A stretch of 64,000 nt of DNA from assembly GCF_002886255.1 (NCBI RefSeq), contig NZ_KZ614149.1, positions 1,860,001 to 1,924,000 of the forward strand, given 5' to 3'. Below, one piece after another: positions 53,598-61,794 of this stretch. The position numbers and the translations under genes are program-made. Each line of letters opens with the position of its first letter. Position 1 is the stretch's first letter. This stretch comes from Alteribacillus bidgolensis. Lineage in GTDB: Bacteria; Bacillota; Bacilli; Bacillales; Marinococcaceae. Below the pieces are notes generated by a model, which worked only from the letters and a program-made list of their open reading frames with translations, searched no databases and was not told the DNA's origin.

Positions 53598-53759
53598 ATA
53601 GATTCTCTCCCATTCTTAATTGTAAATTAGCCTTAAGTTAAAAGGTTTTCAATATTACGGGAAATAAATTTTTTGAGTTTTAAAAAGTAATATTTTGAAT
53701 AAAAAAATAAATGCGTTACAAATAAATTTGTCTATTAAAAGACAATTTTGTATTTTTGT

Positions 53760-53873
53760 TTACCTTTTATTTGACTTAGATTCTTCTACTGCAATTTTTC
53801 TTTTTAATTTATTTAATTGCTTTAGCAACCTTTCCCGTTTTCTTTTCGCTATTTTTAGCCTATTATCACTCAC
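53760..53873 (-). CDS. 37-residue basic peptide resembling the head of the Glu-Ala protein
   Basis: A small gene starting GTG 53873 with a strong AAAGGAGGG 6 bases upstream and reading VSDNRLKIAKRKRERLLKQL then a second basic helix to a stop at 53760. Charge pattern and heptad-like Leu/Ile spacing resemble residues 5-35 of the Glu-Ala repeat protein (SNSRLNRLRLRKDKLLSKIE), so it may be a stand-alone copy of that head. It lies 160 bases upstream of the large gene on the same strand. The role is unknown. Confidence 0.6.
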   Translation of the reverse strand: MSDNRLKIAKRKRERLLKQLNKLKRKIAVEESKSNKR

Positions 53874-54069
53874 TCTAGTCCCTCCTTTTTGCTCGAGGTA
53901 TTTTCATTATAGTAAAATCCGCACAATTTGTTGTGGGGACGTATCTCTTACAATTAGCGGAAATTCCTCTAATATCAAATAAAGAAGTTAAATAAAACGG
54001 CTTTCCATGAGATGAGTCTATTATTCAAAAATTTGCTAAAATTAGTTTTAATAGAACCAAAAGAAAGTA

Positions 54070-55038
54070 GTGATAAAATTGAAATATGGCAGCAGTGCGG
54101 TATATCCCATCAAAGTGCCTGTTGAAAATAGTCTAAAAAGTTTCAATTTCTTTTTATATCAAAACGAAGATTCTCTTACGTTAATCGATACTGGTATGGA
54201 CAATGAAACGTGTTGGAATGGATTGCTAGAGACGTTAAGTAAAAATAAATTTTCACTCTATGATATTGATCAAATTATGTTAACCCATCACCATATGGAC
54301 CATATCGGTTTAGTCAATAGAATAACTTCCAAACACTATGTTCCTGTTTATGCTCATGAACGATCTCTTCTTCGTTTAAAAAGAGACGAAAGCTTTTTGA
54401 AGAGAAGAATAGATTTTTTTGAATTGTTATACCAAGAGGCAGGATGCGGGGAACGGGGGCAAAAACAAATTTCTTATTTAAAAAAAGCTCTTCATAACAA
54501 TAAAAATCAAACGATTCAAACAGACATTCGCCCTTTTCTTTCAGCTTTCTGTGATTTCAAGATCATAGAAATGCCAGGTCATGCTGACGACCAAGTTGCT
54601 TTTTACGCTGAAAACGAAAAATGGCTTTTTGCTGGCGATCTCCTGATTAACCATATATCCAGCAATGCCCTTATCGAACCTGATATAAATGGGAGGCGAT
54701 CAACTCCTTTGCTGGATCATATAGAATCGTTAAAAAAAGCAGTCTTATTAGAAGCAGAGCTTGTCTTCCCAGGCCATGGTATCATTATAAAAGACCATCA
54801 GATATTAATAAAAAAACGATTAGAAGCGATAGAGAATAAAGCGAACAAACTTTATCACCTGATTGCCAAAGGAATTACAAGGGCAAATGACTTGGCGAAA
54901 ACCTTTTACAAAAAGAAATATGATCAGCAGTTTGCCCTTGTTATGTCAGAAATCATTGGCCATTTAGATTACTTAGAATCGGCTGAACGTATCAAAAAAG
55001 AACGGGTAAATGGTGTTTGGGAGTTTTCTTTAGTTTAA
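54070..55038 (+). CDS. Metallo-beta-lactamase-fold hydrolase
   Basis: A 322-residue MBL-fold protein with metal motif THHHMDHIG, further ligands in EMPGHADDQVAFY, FAGDLL and FPGHG, and a C-terminal helical/winged-helix-like domain (ITRANDLAKTFYKKKYDQQF). The layout matches the Bacillus YqjP/LACTB2-like group. Start GTG 54070 has only a weak ribosome binding site; TTG 54079 is possible. Substrate unknown; cytoplasmic. Confidence 0.82.
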   Translation: MIKLKYGSSAVYPIKVPVENSLKSFNFFLYQNEDSLTLIDTGMDNETCWNGLLETLSKNKFSLYDIDQIMLTHHHMDHIGLVNRITSKHYVPVYAHERSLLRLKRDESFLKRRIDFFELLYQEAGCGERGQKQISYLKKALHNNKNQTIQTDIRPFLSAFCDFKIIEMPGHADDQVAFYAENEKWLFAGDLLINHISSNALIEPDINGRRSTPLLDHIESLKKAVLLEAELVFPGHGIIIKDHQILIKKRLEAIENKANKLYHLIAKGITRANDLAKTFYKKKYDQQFALVMSEIIGHLDYLESAERIKKERVNGVWEFSLV

Positions 55039-55155
55039 ACATTACATCCAACATAATCCAGAAAACACCTCATCCCCAGTACATATTTTCTTTCGGACGC
55101 CTTACATAAATACATCTCCTTCTTCAGACACTAACGTAAAAAGGGGGCGTATCGA

Positions 55156-56709
55156 ATGGACAAAGTAACCAGGGTCTTTTGGGTTTCCATCATACTAGCT
55201 GTTATTTTTGTTCTATGGGGTGTTTTTTTACCCAATAACCTTGAGAATGTTATGAATGCTGCACTTACTTTTTTCATGGAAAATTTCGGATGGTTTTATC
55301 AGATTGCAGCTACTTTCTTCTTGCTGTTTGCCTTATATTTAATATTCAGCCGGTACGGAAAAATTAAACTTGGAAAAGATGAAGACAAGCCGGAATTCAA
55401 ACGTTCTACTTGGATTGCAATGTTGTTTAGCGCAGGGATGGGGATAGGGTTATTATTTTTTGGAGTATCCGAACCGATTTCCCACTTTGCTAATCCTCCC
55501 TTGTTAGAAGGGGGCGGTACTGATGATGCGGCGGTTTTAAGTCTCCGTTACACTTATCTTCACTGGGGTTTTCATGCTTGGGCTATTTACGCCACTATCG
55601 CCCTTGGTTTAGCTTATTTTAAATTTCGGAAAGGATACCCTGGTTTAATTAGCGCGACGCTTCGCCCATTGCTCGGAGATAAAGTTAAAGGAAAAACCGG
55701 TGAGGTTATTGATGTTGTTGCGATTTTTGCCACCGTTTTTGGAGTATGTGCTTCCCTTGGTTTAGGAGCAGCTCAGATTAACGGAGGTCTCAGTTATTTA
55801 ACTGGCATACCTAATACCTTTTCTATTCAATTTCTCATCATAGCTATTGTTACCATCCTGTTTATGTTTAGTGCTGGGACAGGAATTAAAAAGGGAATTA
55901 AATACTTGAGCAACGCCAATATGGGGCTGGCTGTTATTCTTTTTGTACTCTTTTTTGTACTTGGACCTACCGTATTCTTATTAAATTTGTTTACGACTAC
56001 GTTTGGTTCTTATCTGCAAAACTTGCCGCAGATGGGTCTTCGTTTAGCACCGTTTAATTCCGAAGATGCCGCTTGGTTTCAAAGCTGGACCATTTTTTAC
56101 TGGGCATGGTGGATTTCCTGGGCTCCATTTGTAGGTACCTTTATTGCCAGAGTTTCAAAAGGAAGAACAGTCAGAGAATTTATGATTGCAGTATTAATTG
56201 TTCCAACTGTCGTTTGTTCCATCTGGTTTTGTGTGTTCGGCGGAACGGGCATCTTTTTTGAGTACAATTTGGGCCTTCCTGTATCGGAACAAGGTTTAGA
56301 GACGGCCCTGTTCTATGTATTTGAACAAATGCCTTTAAGTTGGCTATTATCAATTATCACCTTATTTCTTATCAGTACATTTTTTATTACATCGGCAGAT
56401 TCCGCTACTTATGTATTAGGCATGCAAACCACTAAAAAAGGAATAGAACCTCCAAATATGGTGAAATTCAGCTGGGGAATTATTCTTGCTGCAGCTGCTG
56501 TCGTTTTAATGGCATCAGGGGGACTAGAAGCGATCCAAACAACCATTATTGTTAGTGCCTTCCCCCTTGCCATTGTGCTAGCAGCAGTGTCCTTTTCTAT
56601 TATAAAAGCATTTCGAACAGAGCCAAGACCGGACCCTCGAAAAGAACGATGGAAACGGAAGAAGAAAAAAAGAGACGAAAATATTAATGAACAAGTAAAC
56701 CCGACTTAA
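55156..56709 (+). CDS. opuD: BCCT family glycine betaine/choline transporter
   Basis: A 517-residue sodium-coupled osmolyte importer with 12 expected membrane segments. The BCCT signature is seen in FYWAWWISWAPFVGTFIARV, with GMGIGLLFFGVSEPISHF in TM3 and HWGFHAWAIYA. The highly charged C-terminal tail (KERWKRKKKKRDENIN) resembles the osmosensing tail of BetP/OpuD. The OpuD name is by similarity; substrate could also be choline or ectoine. AAGGGGG precedes the ATG. Confidence 0.88.
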   Translation: MDKVTRVFWVSIILAVIFVLWGVFLPNNLENVMNAALTFFMENFGWFYQIAATFFLLFALYLIFSRYGKIKLGKDEDKPEFKRSTWIAMLFSAGMGIGLLFFGVSEPISHFANPPLLEGGGTDDAAVLSLRYTYLHWGFHAWAIYATIALGLAYFKFRKGYPGLISATLRPLLGDKVKGKTGEVIDVVAIFATVFGVCASLGLGAAQINGGLSYLTGIPNTFSIQFLIIAIVTILFMFSAGTGIKKGIKYLSNANMGLAVILFVLFFVLGPTVFLLNLFTTTFGSYLQNLPQMGLRLAPFNSEDAAWFQSWTIFYWAWWISWAPFVGTFIARVSKGRTVREFMIAVLIVPTVVCSIWFCVFGGTGIFFEYNLGLPVSEQGLETALFYVFEQMPLSWLLSIITLFLISTFFITSADSATYVLGMQTTKKGIEPPNMVKFSWGIILAAAAVVLMASGGLEAIQTTIIVSAFPLAIVLAAVSFSIIKAFRTEPRPDPRKERWKRKKKKRDENINEQVNPT

Positions 56710-56726
56710 AGCAAAAAACATGGACG

Positions 56727-56760
56727 CACTGGCTGTGACAGCATACAGCCAGTGTTTGTT
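56727..56760 (+). terminator. Terminator after the BCCT gene
   Basis: CACTGGCTG pairs with CAGCCAGTG around a 10-base loop, followed by TTTGTTTAT. Confidence 0.85.
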
Positions 56761-56871
56761 TATATACTATGGTGAATGTGCCGCCGCTGCAGATTGTGGA
56801 ATTTTTGCATTTAGAGCAACTGCACCTCTCTTGGCCTTTTAGGCTCAGCAATACACCCAGCAGTAAAATGT

Positions 56872-57537
56872 TTAATCTTCAGAGGTCTGTCTATCAAAAG
56901 AATTTCTGTTACCCTCTCCGTATTCTTTCTGATCAGATGTTTGTCCGGTATCATATCCTTCTAAATCTGCCACCGGCGTATCTTTAGGAGCTTTTGAATT
57001 TCCTTTAGCATTGTTGTAGCCTGCAGCTTCTAAGTTATCCGACGGAGATTGGGAAGTCCCATGATCGCTCGCTGTTTCCCATGCATCCTCTCTGTCAAAG
57101 ATAATTTCTTCTTTATTGTCAATAACAGATGATTGAATAACGTCTTCTTCAACCGCTCTATTATTCAAGGGCTTTTCTTTATCAGCATGTTTTACACATC
57201 TTCTTGTTTCTGGCACAATTTCTAAACGCTCGATGGGAATTACTTCTCCGCACACCTCACATCTTCCATAAGTACCTTCTTCCATCGCTTTCAATGCTTC
57301 TTCTACATCCTCTAACTGCTGCCTGGAATTATTATTAAAAGCAATATCCTTCTCTCTTTCAAACATTTCCGTAGCCTCATCTCCGGGATGATTACTATTA
57401 TTAGATAATTCTCCTGTTCCTTCGGGTCTGGCAGATGGTTCTGTTTCATTTGTTCCGCCAGGCAATTGGTCCTGAATTTCTTCTTTTCTTTTTAACAATT
57501 TATTTTTTTGCTTATTTTTCTGCGCCGTTGTAAGCAT
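56872..57537 (-). CDS. yteA: YteA family protein with DksA/TraR-type zinc finger
   Basis: A 221-residue sporulation-associated protein of the YteA family. A coiled N-terminal part is followed by a DksA-type zinc finger (GRCEVCGEVIPIERL ... RRCVKHA), where the fourth ligand appears to be His in place of Cys. The C-terminal third is a hydrophilic low-complexity tail rich in Asn, Asp, Ser and Gly. ATG 57537 has GGAGGG 7 bases before it; the longer frame has none. Regulatory target unknown. Confidence 0.87.
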   Translation of the reverse strand: MLTTAQKNKQKNKLLKRKEEIQDQLPGGTNETEPSARPEGTGELSNNSNHPGDEATEMFEREKDIAFNNNSRQQLEDVEEALKAMEEGTYGRCEVCGEVIPIERLEIVPETRRCVKHADKEKPLNNRAVEEDVIQSSVIDNKEEIIFDREDAWETASDHGTSQSPSDNLEAAGYNNAKGNSKAPKDTPVADLEGYDTGQTSDQKEYGEGNRNSFDRQTSED

Positions 57538-57698
57538 TATGATCCCTCCATTAAATTTCTTTTTCAACCCTCAGAATCCGTTATTATGCTAATTCACAAT
57601 AATACTTTGTATTAAACATATATGGACAATCCCAAACGTTTAATTGTCCGTTCCGGTGGGAAAAATACAATCAACATCTTAAAGGAAGGAGAATTTGA

Positions 57699-57848
57699 AT
57701 GGACGAAAAAAAACCACCACACAAGCAGATGACAGATAAAAACAATGGCTTAAGCAGTACACAGGAAGTTATTTACCCTGGTGACTATAAAGAGGCAGAT
57801 GAAGCTTACCAAGACGAAGCGCAAGAGACAAATGAGAAAAACGATTAA
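57699..57848 (+). CDS. Small hydrophilic protein, possibly DUF4025 family
   Basis: A 49-residue acidic protein starting MDEKKPPHKQMTDKNNGLSS and containing YPGDYKEADEAYQDEA. AAAGGAAGGAG lies before ATG 57699 and a terminator follows. The size and hydrophilic, Gly-Asp-Tyr-Lys-Glu pattern recall the Bacillus YozQ/DUF4025 proteins, but the match is from memory only. Confidence 0.6.
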   Translation: MDEKKPPHKQMTDKNNGLSSTQEVIYPGDYKEADEAYQDEAQETNEKND

Positions 57849-57874
57849 TATATTTACCATCCCCTGCTATCGAA

Positions 57875-57913
57875 AGTGTCCCTAAAAATGTTTTTCATTA
57901 GGGACACTTTTTG
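57875..57913 (+). terminator. Terminator after the 49-residue gene
   Basis: AGTGTCCCTAA pairs with TTAGGGACACT around an A/T-rich loop, followed by TTTTTG. Confidence 0.85.
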
Positions 57914-57981
57914 TACTTTAGGAATGATGTTAAAGAATCAAAGTATATCGCCATTTGTGGCGGTAAGCCAAGTTTTTCTAA
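57913..57981 (-). repeat. Dispersed intergenic repeat, copy R8 (reverse orientation)
   Basis: On the minus strand it reads TTAGAAAAACTTGGCTTACC, GCCACAAATGGCG, ATATACTTTGATTC, TTTAACATC and CCTAAAGTAC: both modules, inverted relative to the other copies. Confidence 0.8.
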
Positions 57982-58083
57982 TACTGTTATTGGTAAACAG
58001 TATCAGCTTCCATTATATCAAGCCGATTTTTTCTAAGAGGATAACATCGATTTTTATTGTTTTATCTTATACACTTATATTTG

Positions 58084-58105
58084 TTAGAAAAACTCGGCTT
58101 GCCGA
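58084..58105 (+). repeat. Dispersed intergenic repeat, copy R9 (core only)
   Basis: TTAGAAAAACTCGGCTTGCC, about 100 bases from R8 and in the opposite orientation, so the two can pair. Followed by a short hairpin ACAGTCATGCGACTGT. Confidence 0.7.
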
Positions 58106-58155
58106 AACAGTCATGCGACTGTTTTCTACATATAATATTGAACGGAGTGAACACT

Positions 58156-59337
58156 TTGCATACAAAAAAAGCACTGCCGATTTTATTTTCCGTTATGTTT
58201 CTTGTTATGGTGGGATTTGGAATTATTATTCCTGTTCTGCCCTTTTATGCCGAAGAGCTCGGTGCCTCACCTGCCCAATTAGGATTATTAATGGCTGTCT
58301 ATTCTTTCATGCAGCTTATGTTTGCGCCGATGTGGGGCCGGGTTTCTGATCGAATCGGCCGCAAGCCTGTCATGATGCTTGGCATTTTTGGCCTGGCTTT
58401 TTCATTTTTTTTCATGGGTGCAGCTACAGAGCTGTGGATGCTTTTTGCTGCCAGGATAATCGGAGGCTTTCTTTCATCGGCTAATATGCCGACTGTCATG
58501 GCTTATGCTGCCGATATTACGAGCGAAGAAGACCGTGGTAAAGGCATGGGGATCATTGGAGCTGCTGTTGGTCTCGGGTTTGTTTTCGGTCCAGCTATCG
58601 GCGGTATTTTTTCAGAAATGAACTTAGCACTGCCTTTTTTCTTAGCTGGAGCTTCCTCTCTCCTTACATTTTTTCTCGTACTGTTCATCCTAAAAGAATC
58701 GTTAGGCAGTGAAGAAAAAAGGGTGCAGGAGGAAAAAACATCATTTCGAAAAGCTTGGAACAGCCCCATCTCAATCTTATATTTATTACAATTATTTGTT
58801 TCTTTATCTCTGTCCGGTTTAGAAGCAACTTTTGCTTATTTTGCTGCTGAAAAAGCAGGATTGGGAACGGTCGAATTAGGTTACATATTTATGATCATGG
58901 GTTTTTGCGGAGCAATTGTACAAGGAGGATTGGTTGGGAAGCTGACGAAAAAATTTGGAGAAGGGTTTGTCATCCAAATTGGTATCGTTACTTCTGCTCT
59001 AGGATTTGCGCTTATTTTGCTTGTAAATAATTTTGCAACAGCTGCCGTCTTTTTAAGTATTTTTGGGATTGGAAATGGTGTTATCCGTCCAAGTGTTTCT
59101 GCATTAATTACAAAAACAGCAACAACAGGATATGGAAAAGCAACAGGTTTTTTATCATCATTCGATTCACTTGGAAGAATTATCGGTCCTCCCTTAGGAG
59201 GCTGGCTCTTTTCTATTTCCATTGGTTTGCCGTACATTTCAGGTATTCTTTTGTCTTTTGCTGCTTTTCTTTTATACTACGTTTATAAAACTCAATCCAA
59301 AAAATTACCTGTCTCCGCTTCCTCTGCGGAAGGATAA
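58156..59337 (+). CDS. MFS drug/tetracycline-type efflux transporter
   Basis: A 393-residue major facilitator with 12 membrane segments. Motif A is GRVSDRIGRKPVMMLG between TM2 and TM3, and the DHA1-type motif C region is FGPAIGGIFSEM in TM5. The N-terminus (LPILFSVMFLVMVGFGIIIP) resembles TetA/Bmr-type proton-drug antiporters. Start TTG 58156 lies 5 bases after GGAGTGA; GTG 58147 is an alternative. Substrate unknown. The repeats R8 and R9 lie in its upstream region. Confidence 0.85.
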   Translation: MHTKKALPILFSVMFLVMVGFGIIIPVLPFYAEELGASPAQLGLLMAVYSFMQLMFAPMWGRVSDRIGRKPVMMLGIFGLAFSFFFMGAATELWMLFAARIIGGFLSSANMPTVMAYAADITSEEDRGKGMGIIGAAVGLGFVFGPAIGGIFSEMNLALPFFLAGASSLLTFFLVLFILKESLGSEEKRVQEEKTSFRKAWNSPISILYLLQLFVSLSLSGLEATFAYFAAEKAGLGTVELGYIFMIMGFCGAIVQGGLVGKLTKKFGEGFVIQIGIVTSALGFALILLVNNFATAAVFLSIFGIGNGVIRPSVSALITKTATTGYGKATGFLSSFDSLGRIIGPPLGGWLFSISIGLPYISGILLSFAAFLLYYVYKTQSKKLPVSASSAEG

Positions 59338-59344
59338 AATGAAA

Positions 59345-59380
59345 AATAAAAGCCCCCACTTATTCATACAGGTGGGGGTG
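59345..59380 (-). terminator. Convergent terminator
   Basis: CCCCCAC pairs with GTGGGGG around a 12-base loop. On the minus strand CTTTTATTTTT follows, so it ends the small gene at 59387-59605 and probably the MFS gene too. Confidence 0.8.
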
Positions 59381-59386
59381 TATCTA

Positions 59387-59605
59387 TTAACTCTGATTTT
59401 GATCCGGATACGTTTGCATCGCATTCGCGTTTGCTCCAGCTCCATTATCTGCCTCTGTTAATTCCTTCAATGAACTAATATTACTCTCAAGCCTCTGCAC
59501 TTCCGTCTTAAGTTCTTCCGGTGAATTAACGATTTCCCTTATTCTTTTTCCGGATTCCTCAATCTCATCACTCATTCGTGATACAAGAGACACATCGAAT
59601 TTCAT
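59387..59605 (-). CDS. Small coiled-coil hypothetical protein
   Basis: A 72-residue acidic protein starting MKFDVSLVSRMSDEIEESGK and forming one long probable helix (EELKTEVQRLESNISSLKEL), with a Gly/Ala/Asn-rich tail. GAGGAGG stands before ATG 59605. No family recognised. It is not rich in Cys, Ser or Thr near its end, so it is not a likely TOMM precursor. Confidence 0.65.
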   Translation of the reverse strand: MKFDVSLVSRMSDEIEESGKRIREIVNSPEELKTEVQRLESNISSLKELTEADNGAGANANAMQTYPDQNQS

Positions 59606-59733
59606 AATAACTCCTCCTCAAGAAGTATTTTTAATAGGATGACCTTTACAGCCCCTCTTTATTACGTATGATGTTTAACATTGCGAAAAGAAAGGTAATC
59701 CTCTACTAAATAATTGGAAGGAGGAGAATAAAT

Positions 59734-60045
59734 ATGGTAAACATGAATAGACCGGAAGAAAAAGTAAAAGAATTAAGTGAAGAAAAAAAAGATGACATTA
59801 TGAAAAGTTTCACAGCGTTTCGTGATTTTTTAGGAGATAAAATAGAGACCGGTGAAAAACTGGGCATGGGCGAAGATGCCCTTACTAAAAATGCTAAACG
59901 GATCGCCGATTATTTAGCGAAACATGAAGAACCTCGAAACCGTGAAGAGCAGCTGCTAAATGAGATGTGGAACGTTGCTAATAAAGATGAACGGGACCAC
60001 TTAGCTCATCTTTTAGTTAAACTTGCAGATAGAACTAATGATTGA
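59734..60045 (+). CDS. DUF3243 family protein (YmfJ-like)
   Basis: A 103-residue helical protein with the DUF3243 core FRDFLGDKIETGEKLGMGED ... IADYLAKHEEPRNREEQLLNEMW and the end HLLVKLADR. GGAAGGAGG precedes ATG 59734. Family function unknown; B. subtilis YmfJ is a smaller member. It has an N-terminal charged extension of about 20 residues. Confidence 0.82.
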   Translation: MVNMNRPEEKVKELSEEKKDDIMKSFTAFRDFLGDKIETGEKLGMGEDALTKNAKRIADYLAKHEEPRNREEQLLNEMWNVANKDERDHLAHLLVKLADRTND

Positions 60046-60053
60046 TGGAAGGA

Positions 60054-60080
60054 GCTGTCTCAAAAGTCTTTTGAGACAGC
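60054..60080 (+). terminator. Hairpin after the DUF3243 gene
   Basis: GCTGTCTCAAAAG pairs with TTTTGAGACAGC in a near-perfect hairpin. No T-run follows, but the strong stem right after the stop suggests a terminator or mRNA end. Confidence 0.65.
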
Positions 60081-60206
60081 CCCTGCTCTTCCTATGTTAA
60101 GCTGACATGACACACCATATTTACTTTCAACCCAGGCAAAATTTTTACTAATAACCGAAATGCTTATCGACACACCTTAAATTGTACGAGGACTGCAAAT
60201 GCACCA

Positions 60207-61772
60207 TTAATGAAATAAACTTCCCCTCAACCATGACCGCGGCCGATAAGGACCAATCGGAATTTGAATAAGAGTTGTTTTTTCCTGTTTATCAAGCTTG
60301 TAAATCTCATCACACATGCCCGCATCAAATCCGAGAATAGGGTGTCCGCCCATTCCTATGGCTGCAGCTGTTAACAGCAATCGCTGTACGAGCATACCTG
60401 CTTCCATTTGCTGGATACGGTATCCTCTGTATCCGAGTTCATTTATTAAATGATCTCTGTCTCCAGCAATATGCAAGCACAGCGGAACTTGAAATAGATT
60501 AACATTGTCAAGCGACATTCCATACTGCAAGCTGTGCCGATGATCTCCAGGATTAACCTGGCATAGCAAATGACTGGCGCTGTCATAATAATAAGCACCA
60601 TCTGGGATACCGTTAACATTATAAAAACATCCATACAACGAGACACGGGATCCCTCCTTCGCAGGAGTTCCATCCATATCATTTTGATAGGTGAAGGAAG
60701 CTGCCGCTTCTTGCAGCAGAAGAGCGAGCTGTAATTGGCTTACTTTTTCCAAAACAAAATCCATATTAGGTGAATACCGCTTACGGCAAGCCGACGCCAA
60801 ATCATACGGCAATCGTTCTGTCTGAGGCAGCGTTATCACTTGGCCCTCAACACTTCTTCTCTCTTTCGCCGTAACTTCTAAAAACGAGCTAGAAGTTTCC
60901 AGCATGGATGATCTATTTATCTTCGTTAACATCGGATGTTCTTTAACCCTTTGGGAGCGGACGTAGTGATCAAACGTCTTTTCTTTCCATTGCCGGCAAA
61001 GTTCTTTAGAAGTGATGTCCTTTTCATTCGTAAACCGGCTGATAGGATTTATCGATAGCGGGATAATTGCATACACGCTTTCCTCCTGTTCAGACAATCC
61101 AAGAAGATGGTTAAGAGCGCGATCGAGAAATTGAAAATACACCTGTGAGGCGAATCCAAACCGTTTTGCTACTTCGAGCAGCTGTCCAATCAGTACCCCA
61201 GCATCAAGCCCTTGGAGCCGGTAGGCAAAGTTATTGTATTTAAAGAAATTTTTCCAAAACAGAGTAGACACAAACACCGTACCAAAACAGGCAGATACGT
61301 CACATCGACTGCCAAGCGCCTTTGATATATAGGAATCAAAATTGCCTTTTCTTAACAAGACCAGACGGTGGTGCGCCACATCATAATGGTACACCCCCGC
61401 TGGCAAATCTTCTATTTTCAAATAGACATATAATTCATTTGGATACAAGCCGCCGCCAGAAGGAACAAAGCGCCGGTACGACTGGATCAGATCCGCTGTT
61501 TGTTCAGCGGAATCCAAACTTGACACGGACTGGCTCATTTCAGTAAGACCAAACACATACCAAAGAAAATCACCAATATGGCGATAAACAGGGTTCATCG
61601 GAGTTTTTTGTTCCTCAAGGACTAAGGGTACTTCAAGAGAAAACGGAACACTAGGCAAGCCTCGATAGAGTTTATAAGCAAGCGGAGCATCCTCCCAATC
61701 CACTTCCCAATCCGGCGGGCTTACCTTGTTAATGTCAAAATGCAGATTGTGCAGAAATGTCTTCAGATTCAT
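60207..61772 (-). CDS. SagB-type dehydrogenase with two nitroreductase-like domains
   Basis: A 521-residue FMN-dependent oxidase of the SagB/ThcOx class, which turns azolines into thiazoles or oxazoles in TOMM peptides. Two nitroreductase-like halves are visible: the first around RRFVPSGGGLYPNELYVYL ... GLDAGVLIGQLLEVAKRFGF, the second around RYSPNMDFVLEKVSQLQLAL ... QMEAGMLVQRLLLTAAAIGM. ATG 61772 has AGGAGGCAGGAGG directly upstream; it lies 23 bases after the YcaO gene stop. Together they form a TOMM biosynthesis operon. Confidence 0.85.
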   Translation of the reverse strand: MNLKTFLHNLHFDINKVSPPDWEVDWEDAPLAYKLYRGLPSVPFSLEVPLVLEEQKTPMNPVYRHIGDFLWYVFGLTEMSQSVSSLDSAEQTADLIQSYRRFVPSGGGLYPNELYVYLKIEDLPAGVYHYDVAHHRLVLLRKGNFDSYISKALGSRCDVSACFGTVFVSTLFWKNFFKYNNFAYRLQGLDAGVLIGQLLEVAKRFGFASQVYFQFLDRALNHLLGLSEQEESVYAIIPLSINPISRFTNEKDITSKELCRQWKEKTFDHYVRSQRVKEHPMLTKINRSSMLETSSSFLEVTAKERRSVEGQVITLPQTERLPYDLASACRKRYSPNMDFVLEKVSQLQLALLLQEAAASFTYQNDMDGTPAKEGSRVSLYGCFYNVNGIPDGAYYYDSASHLLCQVNPGDHRHSLQYGMSLDNVNLFQVPLCLHIAGDRDHLINELGYRGYRIQQMEAGMLVQRLLLTAAAIGMGGHPILGFDAGMCDEIYKLDKQEKTTLIQIPIGPYRPRSWLRGSLFH

Positions 61773-61794
61773 CCTCCTGCCTCCTAGTCCCTGA

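Noticed and set aside
53695..53982. 95-codon plus-strand frame
   Set aside because: It overlaps the small minus-strand gene at 53760-53873, which has a strong ribosome binding site; the plus frame has none and looks like translated AT-rich DNA.
59387..59605. Small gene near the TOMM enzymes as a candidate precursor peptide
   Set aside because: The C-terminus lacks the Cys/Ser/Thr-rich core expected, the gene is separated from the TOMM genes by the opposite-strand DUF3243 gene, and the product looks like a coiled coil.
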